DNA from: CAYXNZ01 sp964553705
GTDB lineage: Bacteria > Patescibacteriota > Patescibacteriia > Patescibacteriales > GWC2-42-12
Direction of reading: 5' to 3'
DNA length: 20,928 nucleotides
Assembly (NCBI GenBank): GCA_964553705.1
Contig: CAZKKV010000015.1
Span: 1-20,928, forward strand
Position numbers and translations under genes: made by a program. The notes below the pieces were generated by a model. The model worked only from the letters and a program-made list of their open reading frames with translations. It did not search any database and was not told the DNA's origin. Each line of letters begins with the position of its first letter. Positions within the stretch are counted from its first letter, which is position 1. Shown one piece after another: positions 15,690 to 20,928 of the stretch.

Positions 15690-15836
15690 TTATTTCCTCC
15701 ATCTCTTGATTATTTTTTCTTCAGTAGTCTTTGGCAGACAACCAATAGTAACCCCTGTTATTCCCCAAAAGGAGAAAATTACGATTGCTCCTATTGTTAG
15801 TCCGACTGTTAGTCCGATAATTTTTACCATCTTCAT
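15690..15836 (-). CDS. 48-aa single-pass membrane micro-protein
   Basis: Found by reading the sequence directly; it is below common length cut-offs. The ATG at 15836 has GGAGG 8 bases upstream. The product is MKMVKIIGLTVGLTIGAIVI... with a hydrophobic stretch over about 6-33, a cysteine at 33 and a basic C-terminus KIIKRWRK. Its start overlaps the TGA of the 55-aa gene (ATGA), and its TAA lies 2 bases before the ATG of the reductase. The GGAGG site of the reductase is inside its last codons. Coding status rests on these ribosome binding sites and couplings. A GGACTAACA unit is repeated and encodes GLTVGLTIG. I recognise no family. A membrane anchor or partner for the reductase is a plausible guess. 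Confidence 0.7.
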   Translation of the reverse strand: MKMVKIIGLTVGLTIGAIVIFSFWGITGVTIGCLPKTTEEKIIKRWRK

Positions 15837-16000
15837 AATTCATTCCTCCTTTCTTTGTGTATGCCGAAACTATTTATTACCTGCTTTCGTATAACATCTA
15901 CCAAATACAGTATAAATGCTCCGCTTGATAAAAACACATACAAAAAGAGGAACCATTTCATCTGATTGATGTTTCTTGCAAACCATTTGACATCTACCAT
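15833..16000 (-). CDS. 55-aa single-pass membrane micro-protein
   Basis: Translated by hand from an ATG at 16000 with AGAGGAGG ending 6 bases upstream, among the strongest ribosome binding sites in the window. The product begins MVDVKWFARNINQMKW. It has one hydrophobic helix at about 16-34 (WFLFLYVFLSSGAFILYLV), then a basic tail RKQVINSFGIHKERRNEL. It stops with TGA, overlapping the next start as ATGA, so the two micro-proteins are translationally coupled. Its last codons AAAGAAAGGAGG supply the ribosome binding site of the next gene. An overlapping 67-codon frame (16073-15870) has no ribosome binding site and looks spurious. It is first in a three-gene operon. No family recognised. Confidence 0.7.
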   Translation of the reverse strand: MVDVKWFARNINQMKWFLFLYVFLSSGAFILYLVDVIRKQVINSFGIHKERRNEL

Positions 16001-16174
16001 TTTCTACCTCCTCTTTGTTTTTTTTATATTTTGTCGCCTCTAATGAGACGATTTTTTCTTTTTTGAAGAACAATTTACTATTCTCAAATTATTGAAAATA
16101 ACAATTTTTAAACCCCCTATACGAATATTAGCGTAAAATTGGCTTAAAAAGTGTTATTCTGAATCTCACTTTTA

Positions 16175-16202
16175 TTTTTACACATTTTTCATAGTTTGTC
16201 AA
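16175..16202 (-). promoter_or_regulatory. Candidate promoter of the micro-protein/reductase operon
   Basis: TTGACA (16202-16197), a 16-base spacer and TAAAAA (16180-16175) on the minus strand, directly after the radical SAM terminator. The -35 is perfect and the -10 is poor. Confidence 0.4.
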
Positions 16203-16265
16203 TGCAAAACCTGTAAATTCAATAAGTAAGTACAACGCCTGTATGATTACAAGTATAATTTAAAA

Positions 16266-16300
16266 ATAAAAGAGGGGATAAGTATTTACCTATCCCCTCT
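16266..16300 (-). terminator. Terminator of the proS/radical SAM unit
   Basis: AGAGGGGATA (16271-16280) and TATCCCCTCT (16291-16300) form a perfect 10-bp stem around a 10-base loop, followed on the minus strand by TTTATTTTT. It starts 33 bases past the radical SAM stop. Confidence 0.9.
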
Positions 16301-16332
16301 GCTCATGTCTTCTTTAACTGGGCTGTTTATTT

Positions 16333-17505
16333 TTAAGACACATAGCTTTGTCCTCCTTTCTCTAAAAATTTATCCACTGCCATTTCAATGTTTTCACCGT
16401 CAACGAGTGGAAAATCGCCAGCGAAGTTAATTAGTTTTTGATAAACTTTCTGCTCAGACTGATTAAGCAAAGGCATAATTTGTTTTTCAACCCAAGCCAT
16501 CATGCAACAAGAATTAGGATCAATGGTTCTTAAACTGCCCAACCAACGATAAGCATCAGTCCGACAACCACCTCCACAAATTTTTAAATAACGACAATTG
16601 CCACACAATAAAGAGCCGATTGTTATTGTTTTAAAATCCTTAAGCCAACTCGATGCGGATACTGCTTCCATTATGCCCATTTTCTTGACAGAAGCATACG
16701 GCAAATTTAATGCTGGACAAAAGATTAAGTCACCGTTAGCGTTGACGCATAGAAAATCAAAATTATACAAGCATGGGTGCGTCTCCAAATTAAACTTAGT
16801 ATACTCTTCTTTAATAATAAAAGAATCGTACACACTATCTATACTCAACCTAAACGGCTGGTTGTCACACTGATGCCGACGAATAATTTTAGTATAAACG
16901 TCAAACATCGCCTGATAGTTTGAAAAATCTAAAATGTGTCGGTTTTTTTCTGTTCTGACTGTTTTCCAAAGTTGAGCCAAACGCCACCAATCAACTGGAA
17001 TATTTTTCAGAATTTCATATAGAGGCTCAATTTCTTCCAGATTATTCTGATAAATGGTCGTCTGTATCATAATCTTGGCTTTGGGCAGATATCTCTTGAG
17101 ACGCTCAAGAGAGACAAGAGTTTTTTGAAAACTACTCCCATCCCGAATAATGTCGTTAGTAGCCAAACCGTCAAGACTGGTTCTAAATTCAACTACTTGA
17201 GATAAGCCTGATAAAATTTCCAAATTTTTATCCGAAAAATGCTCACCGTTAGTAGATATCAAAACTTGAGATTCAGCACCGCATAACTCAACAATTTTCA
17301 TCCAATCTGGATTAAGAAAAGGTTCACCTCCAGTAAGCGTAAATCTTTTAACACCAATGCTTTTTGCTTCGGCTATAATATCTGCCCATCTAGACAATGT
17401 CATTTCCGCGCTCAAACAGTCTGAATTATTCTTTTCGCCAGCATGACAATATAAGCATCTTAAATCACATCTACCAGTAATTTCCAAGCGAGCCCCGCTA
17501 TACAT
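16333..17505 (-). CDS. Radical SAM/SPASM-domain protein
   Basis: 390 aa. The radical SAM core has CDLRCLYC (C13, C17, C20; CxxxCxxC) binding the [4Fe-4S] cluster that cleaves S-adenosylmethionine, and TGGEPFLNPDW (58-68). The C-terminal SPASM domain has CVNANGDLIFC (C253, C263), then CGNCRYLKICGGGC (C301, C304, C310, C314) and C333/C334, the full pattern for extra iron-sulfur clusters. Relatives such as PqqE, AnSME and other maturases modify peptides or proteins. The start is fixed by AAAGGAGGTG with a 7-base gap. It follows proS by 63 bases and shares its transcript, ending at a strong terminator. No obvious ribosomally made precursor peptide is adjacent, so the substrate is unknown. The near neighbours downstream, two micro-membrane proteins, are candidates only by position. 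Confidence 0.92.
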   Translation of the reverse strand: MYSGARLEITGRCDLRCLYCHAGEKNNSDCLSAEMTLSRWADIIAEAKSIGVKRFTLTGGEPFLNPDWMKIVELCGAESQVLISTNGEHFSDKNLEILSGLSQVVEFRTSLDGLATNDIIRDGSSFQKTLVSLERLKRYLPKAKIMIQTTIYQNNLEEIEPLYEILKNIPVDWWRLAQLWKTVRTEKNRHILDFSNYQAMFDVYTKIIRRHQCDNQPFRLSIDSVYDSFIIKEEYTKFNLETHPCLYNFDFLCVNANGDLIFCPALNLPYASVKKMGIMEAVSASSWLKDFKTITIGSLLCGNCRYLKICGGGCRTDAYRWLGSLRTIDPNSCCMMAWVEKQIMPLLNQSEQKVYQKLINFAGDFPLVDGENIEMAVDKFLEKGGQSYVS

Positions 17506-17568
17506 TGATACACCTCCTTTTCAAAAAAGTAAAAACGACATTTTGTCATCCTCTCTATCTTCATAGTC

Positions 17569-19038
17569 TTAATACGCCTTGGCAAATAACACTCTGCCTT
17601 CTGACTCTTTTCCGCAAATAATACACCTACCTGTTTCCTTTTTCTGATCAAAAGGTATGCAACGGATAGTAGCTTTGGTTTCTTCCTTAATTTTGGCTTC
17701 ACACTTCGGATCGATACACCAATGTGCAGACAAAAAACCTCCTTTTTCTTGGAGTATCTGTTTAAAATCCTCATAAGTCTCTACACACCTAACATTTTTA
17801 TTCCGAAATTTTAAAGCCCTGTCAAATAAATTCTTTTGAATTTTTTCCAAAGATTCATGAACAAATTTAGCCGCTTGATCCATACCGATTGATTGTTTTT
17901 CTCCTGTATCTCTCCTCACAAAAAGGACTGACTGCTTGTCTAAATCTTTTGGTCCAACCTCAATCCGCAATGGAACTCCTTTTTTCTCCCATTCGTAAAA
18001 TTTGGAACCCGGTCGAATATCACGATCATCTATTTTTACATTATAACCAAAATTTTTAATTTCTTCTGCCAACTTACTGACTGCAAATGTAATTCTTTCA
18101 TGATCTTCTTTGGAAATCAAAATCGGAACAATGACCACGTGAATCGAGGCCAGCTTTGGAGGCATAATTAGACCTTTGTCATCCGAATGCGTCATGATAA
18201 GCCCGCCAATCAGACGTGTAGAAACACCCCAACTGGTTTGCCAAACATATTGCTCTTCGCTATTTTGATCTAAAAATTTAACATTAAACGGCTTGGCAAA
18301 ATTCTGACCCAAAAAATGTGACGTACCCGATTGCAACGCCTTGCCATCCTGCATTAATGCCTCAATTGTATAAGTATTAACCGCACCAGCAAATTTTTCT
18401 GCTTCACTTTTTTGTCCTTTAATTACCGGCATGGCCAAATAATCTTCGGCAAAAATCCGATAAACCTCCAACATTTCTTTCGCCTTGGTATCAGCTTCTT
18501 CTTTGGTTACATGTGCAGTATGACCTTCCTGCCATAAAAACTCCATAGTTCTTAAAAATGGTCTCGTGCGCATTTCCCAACGCACAATATTTGCCCATTG
18601 ATTAACAACCATGGGTAAATCACGATACGAGTTGATCCACTTAGAAAACATTGCGTATATAATCGTTTCAGATGTCGGTCGCACAATCAATGGCTCTTCC
18701 AATTTGCCAGAAGGAACCAACTTCCCCTTTGAATTCTTTTCTAATCGATGATGAGTCACTACCGCACATTCTGTAGCAAAACCTTCGACATGTTTTGCCT
18801 CTCGCGAAAGAAAACTGGCAGGAATAAACAAAGGAAAATAAGCATTTTCTACACCAATTTTTTTAAACATTCCATCCAAAATTTTTTGCATGTTTTCCCA
18901 AATGGCATAACCATAAGGCTTTATAACCATACACCCTCTAACAGGAGAATTGTCAGCTAAATCAGCCGCCGCAATTACATCCAAAAACCATTGTGAATAA
19001 TTTGTCGCTCTTGGTGTTAACCCTCTTTTTTCGCCCAT
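17569..19038 (-). CDS. proS: Prolyl-tRNA synthetase, archaeal/eukaryotic type
   Basis: Charges tRNA-Pro with proline. The chosen start is the ATG at 19038, before GEKRGLTPRATNYSQWF, because the family begins here and GGAGG lies 11 bases upstream; this gives 489 aa, normal for the class. The frame is open upstream to an ATG at 19185, adding 49 low-complexity residues rich in N, K, D and E. Class II motifs are visible: the PVRGCMVIKPYGYAIWENMQ region, motif 2 RWEMRTRPFLRTMEF, RPTSETIIYAMFSKWINSYRDLP, and motif 3 near GGLIMTHSDDKGLIMPP. The anticodon-binding domain follows, then the zinc-type C-terminal domain (HWCIDPKC ... CIICGKESEGR), ending in the conserved AY. This is the type without the bacterial editing insertion. 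A radical SAM gene follows in the same unit. Confidence 0.96.
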   Translation of the reverse strand: MGEKRGLTPRATNYSQWFLDVIAAADLADNSPVRGCMVIKPYGYAIWENMQKILDGMFKKIGVENAYFPLFIPASFLSREAKHVEGFATECAVVTHHRLEKNSKGKLVPSGKLEEPLIVRPTSETIIYAMFSKWINSYRDLPMVVNQWANIVRWEMRTRPFLRTMEFLWQEGHTAHVTKEEADTKAKEMLEVYRIFAEDYLAMPVIKGQKSEAEKFAGAVNTYTIEALMQDGKALQSGTSHFLGQNFAKPFNVKFLDQNSEEQYVWQTSWGVSTRLIGGLIMTHSDDKGLIMPPKLASIHVVIVPILISKEDHERITFAVSKLAEEIKNFGYNVKIDDRDIRPGSKFYEWEKKGVPLRIEVGPKDLDKQSVLFVRRDTGEKQSIGMDQAAKFVHESLEKIQKNLFDRALKFRNKNVRCVETYEDFKQILQEKGGFLSAHWCIDPKCEAKIKEETKATIRCIPFDQKKETGRCIICGKESEGRVLFAKAY

Positions 19039-19218
19039 GATATTTATTTCCTCCTTTTCGTTATTTTTTATATTATCAATGTCCTCACAAAATGAATCAT
19101 TTTCATCATTTTGTTTAATATTTAAACCTACCTCATTCTTTATTCTCTTGTCAATAGCTTCATTATCTTTCTTTTTATTTTGCATAAAATAAATTTAATT
19201 TTTTAAAAATTCATTTTA

Positions 19219-19247
19219 ATCTTACATGATTTTATCAAAAAATTCAA
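19219..19247 (-). promoter_or_regulatory. Candidate promoter for proS
   Basis: TTGAAT (19247-19242), a 17-base spacer and TAAGAT (19224-19219). TTGACG at 19260-19255 is another possible -35 with a poorer -10. Either would place transcription upstream of both possible proS starts. Confidence 0.35.
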
Positions 19248-19384
19248 TATTTCCGTCAAAATAACATTACCAAATATACAAAAACATACTTCTCTTATCC
19301 TTTTAACTTTTATAAATTAAAAAGCCAAAATAATTAAAGTAGCTGAATTAACCTCATTATTAAAATAAACTTCTATATAACGAC

Positions 19385-19417
19385 AAAAAAACACTGACAT
19401 CAAGTCAGTGTTTTTTT
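19385..19417 (-). terminator. uvrC terminator
   Basis: AAAAAAACACTGAC and its exact reverse complement form a 14-bp stem around ATCAA. It is symmetric and could stop transcription in both directions. It lies about 200 bases past the uvrC stop, so the uvrC transcript would carry a long 3' tail. Confidence 0.85.
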
Positions 19418-19618
19418 ATTTATCATTTTTATTACAATATTATTATAAAAATCTCCATGGGGTTTGGGGTGTGTCCTGAGCGTCAAGGCAAAATCTAAAA
19501 AGATTAATCAATGTGATAGCGAATAAAGTACCCCAAGACTTTTTGGTCACTTTTTAGTCATAAAAAGTAACGCCCGCCCGGCAGGGCTATATTAGATTTT
19601 CTACCTCACACTTTTAGA

Positions 19619-20869
19619 TTAGGTAAATATTTTTTTACTTCTTAATTTTCGATGATAGCTGATGGCAAATCGATGTGCTTCATCACGCACTCGTTTAATA
19701 ATATGCAAAGCCGGCGATGCCAATGGAAGTTCAAGTGGCTTTTTTTCGCCAGGAAAAAATATCTTATCTGGCGCAGAAGCACTTCGCAAACCTAAACCTT
19801 TTGATATGGCAATTACAGGAATATTTAATTTATTCTTTTTTAATACTGACAAAACCGCATTAAGCTGTGCCTTGGCTCCGTCAACGACTATTAAGTCAGG
19901 CAACGGCCAGCTATTATTAAATCTTCTTTCCAAAACCTCTCTTAACATTCCAGTATCATTGGCTAATCCCGAATTGATTTTTATTTTAAATTTTCTATAT
20001 TCATTTTTATCTGGTTCGCCGTTATCAAAGACTACCATTGAACCAACCGCCTCTCTACCAAAAATATTAGAAATGTCATAACCCTCAATTCTTTTTAAAA
20101 CCTTTTTAAACCCTAAAACTTTTGACAACTCAACAAAATCATTTTCGTACTTTTCGCCAACACCTATTATACTTGAAACTTCTAAAACTTTTTTTAAATT
20201 ATTTAATTGATATTTGAGTCTATTAATATCTTCATCTTTGGCTTTTTTTATTCTTTTTTCATAATTTTTTATTATCGCTTTTTTCTTTCCCGCCAAAAAA
20301 TAAATTATTTCCTTTATTATTTTTTTATATTCTTGTTGACTAACTTTTTCTTCACAAACTCCTGGACATTTGCCTATTCGATAATACAAACAAATTTTTT
20401 TTGGCAAAATACGACATGAGCGATATGGCCAGATTCTTCTAATAATTTTTAAAGTCTCCCGAACTGATTCTGTACTAGAAAAAGGTCCAAAGTATCGACC
20501 GACTTTATCTATTTTTCTTGTTAAAAAAACTCGAGGATACTTATCTTCAATAGAAACTTTTATGTAAACAAAACGCTTGTCATCACGCAGTAAAACATTA
20601 TAATAAGGCTGATGTTTTTTTATCAAATTCGCTTCCAAAAGCAAAGCCTCAATCTCGCTATCAGTTTCTATCCGGTCAATAACAAAAATCCGTTTTACCA
20701 TTTCCTTTTTTACTGGCGTATGGCTGGCGCTTTTCTGCCAATAAGACAAGACTCGCGACTGCAAATTCGCTGCTTTACCGACATAGATAATCCCGCCCTG
20801 CTTATTGAAGAATTTATAGCATCCAGGAGAATTTGAAATTTTTAATTTTTTAACTGCGTTTATGTTCAT
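19619..20869 (-). CDS. uvrC: Excinuclease ABC subunit C, short form without HhH domain
   Basis: Dual-incision nuclease of nucleotide excision repair; acts with UvrA and UvrB. 416 aa against about 600 in E. coli. The GIY-YIG domain (about 12-95) has PGCYKFFNKQGGIIYVGKAANLQSRV for the 3' cut. A four-cysteine cluster follows, SCRILPKKICLYYRIGKCPGVC (C152, C160, C168, C172), matching the iron-sulfur site of UvrC. The UvrB-interacting UVR helix region (about 190-230) is short and lacks the usual EAA..RD pattern. The RNase H-like domain for the 5' cut keeps GYDISNIFG (D265), VVDGAKAQLN (D330) and RDEAH (H399). It stops at RKLRSKKIFT, so the C-terminal helix-hairpin-helix pair is absent; nothing like it appears in other frames downstream. 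Short UvrC forms fit a reduced CPR genome. Confidence 0.95.
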   Translation of the reverse strand: MNINAVKKLKISNSPGCYKFFNKQGGIIYVGKAANLQSRVLSYWQKSASHTPVKKEMVKRIFVIDRIETDSEIEALLLEANLIKKHQPYYNVLLRDDKRFVYIKVSIEDKYPRVFLTRKIDKVGRYFGPFSSTESVRETLKIIRRIWPYRSCRILPKKICLYYRIGKCPGVCEEKVSQQEYKKIIKEIIYFLAGKKKAIIKNYEKRIKKAKDEDINRLKYQLNNLKKVLEVSSIIGVGEKYENDFVELSKVLGFKKVLKRIEGYDISNIFGREAVGSMVVFDNGEPDKNEYRKFKIKINSGLANDTGMLREVLERRFNNSWPLPDLIVVDGAKAQLNAVLSVLKKNKLNIPVIAISKGLGLRSASAPDKIFFPGEKKPLELPLASPALHIIKRVRDEAHRFAISYHRKLRSKKIFT

Positions 20870-20875
20870 AATCTC

Positions 20876-20881
20876 ATTATA
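20876..20881 (-). promoter_or_regulatory. -10 box of uvrC, possibly giving a leaderless mRNA
   Basis: TATAAT at 20881-20876 lies 6 bases before the uvrC ATG (20869). A typical 6-7 base gap places the transcription start at the A of the ATG or within one base of it. The -35 region is poor (TGATAA). There is no Shine-Dalgarno site. Confidence 0.5.
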
Positions 20882-20928
20882 CTATCACTTTAATTAAATT
20901 ATCACAATTCTTTTTTAAAATTCAATCG

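Larger units (their letters stand above)
16001..16332 (-). other. Leader of the micro-protein/reductase operon, plus radical SAM 3' region
   Basis: 332 bases without a normal gene. It holds the terminator of the radical SAM gene (16266-16300), a TTGACA-type promoter (about 16175-16202) and an untranslated leader of about 165 nt. In the leader, TCGCCTC/GAGACGA (16034-16051) is a 7-bp hairpin with a TAAT loop; on the plus strand it is followed by TTTTTTCTTTTTT, so it is oriented like a plus-strand terminator although I see no plus-strand gene. The right end includes a possible 9-codon mini-ORF overlapping the radical SAM stop. Confidence 0.6.
19039..19618 (-). other. proS upstream and uvrC downstream region
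   Basis: Contains the optional 49-codon proS extension (19039-19185), AT-rich sequence with promoter-like matches, the uvrC terminator (19385-19417), and a 160-base stretch (19440-19600) that differs in composition from its surroundings. That stretch includes ACTTTTT/AAAAAGT (19550-19569), a GC-rich GCCC/GGGC hairpin (19576-19587), and CGTCAAGGCA, also found in the composite repeat at 10938-10947. No open frame with a ribosome binding site is seen there. It may be a decayed gene or repeat. Confidence 0.5.

Noticed and set aside
16034..16051. Hairpin followed by a T-rich run, oriented as a plus-strand terminator
   Set aside because: No plus-strand transcript or gene to terminate; on the minus strand it is just a 7-bp leader hairpin. 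Not listed as a terminator.
15870..16073. 67-codon minus-strand frame
   Set aside because: No ribosome binding site, and it overlaps the 55-aa micro-protein in another frame, which has AGAGGAGG at ideal spacing and is coupled to its neighbours.
17460..17774. 104-codon minus-strand frame between proS and the radical SAM gene, considered as a possible RiPP precursor
   Set aside because: It lies in the shadow of the proS 3' end and radical SAM 5' end. Its last 34 codons from an internal ATG lack a ribosome binding site and overlap the radical SAM start in another frame.
1914..20836. Many plus-strand frames of 60-140 codons opposite real genes
   Set aside because: They mirror well-identified minus-strand genes, lack ribosome binding sites and have the low-complexity composition expected of antisense frames. 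I support no plus-strand gene.
1..20928. CRISPR arrays, tRNA and rRNA genes
   Set aside because: No regularly spaced repeats and no tRNA T-loop or rRNA signature noticed on reading either strand; a covariance-model scan was not possible.

Overview
The window is AT-rich and every gene I can support lies on the minus strand, so transcription runs from high to low coordinates. TGA is used as a stop (femX-like gene, 55-aa micro-ORF), so the code is the standard one. The mix of short core proteins points to a Candidate Phyla Radiation (Patescibacteria) genome: a UvrC without the C-terminal helix-hairpin-helix, a Mur ligase without its N-terminal domain, a four-domain S1, an archaeal/eukaryotic-type ProRS, a FemAB-type transferase, and AT-flanked hairpin terminators. 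This is inference from gene style; there is no rRNA here to test it.

Layout, in transcription order from the right edge. uvrC (20869-19619) may be leaderless and ends at a strong terminator. A 0.4-kb non-coding stretch follows. proS is followed by a radical SAM/SPASM gene that ends at a perfect 10-bp terminator. Next comes a compact unit of its own: two micro-membrane proteins (55 and 48 aa) translationally coupled to an oxidoreductase resembling acyl-ACP reductase, all with strong GGAGG sites, closed by another terminator. Then come an orphan 719-aa sensor histidine kinase, a secreted thioredoxin/GILT-like protein, and a 0.3-kb patch of palindromic repeats. After that: a PolB-type 3'-5' exonuclease with a small membrane-anchored protein; rpsA (S1); ftsH; a polytopic membrane protein; ruvA-femX-murE-like (DNA repair plus cell-wall peptide synthesis); and, after a 0.5-kb leader, the first 457 codons of rpoB running off the left edge.

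Most notable points. (1) ftsH is split by a -1 frame change at an A8 run just before the zinc-protease motif HEAGH; the sequence A_AAA_AAA is a classic slippery heptamer, so programmed frameshifting, real mutation and homopolymer error all need separating. (2) The micro-membrane-protein/reductase operon, next to the radical SAM/SPASM gene, is the best candidate for an undescribed system. (3) The rpoB leader holds two terminator-like hairpins, one closing a possible three-way junction. (4) Heptanucleotide tandem repeats have been absorbed in frame into the femX-like gene. (5) Palindromic repeat families sit in intergenic regions and in the rpsA leader.
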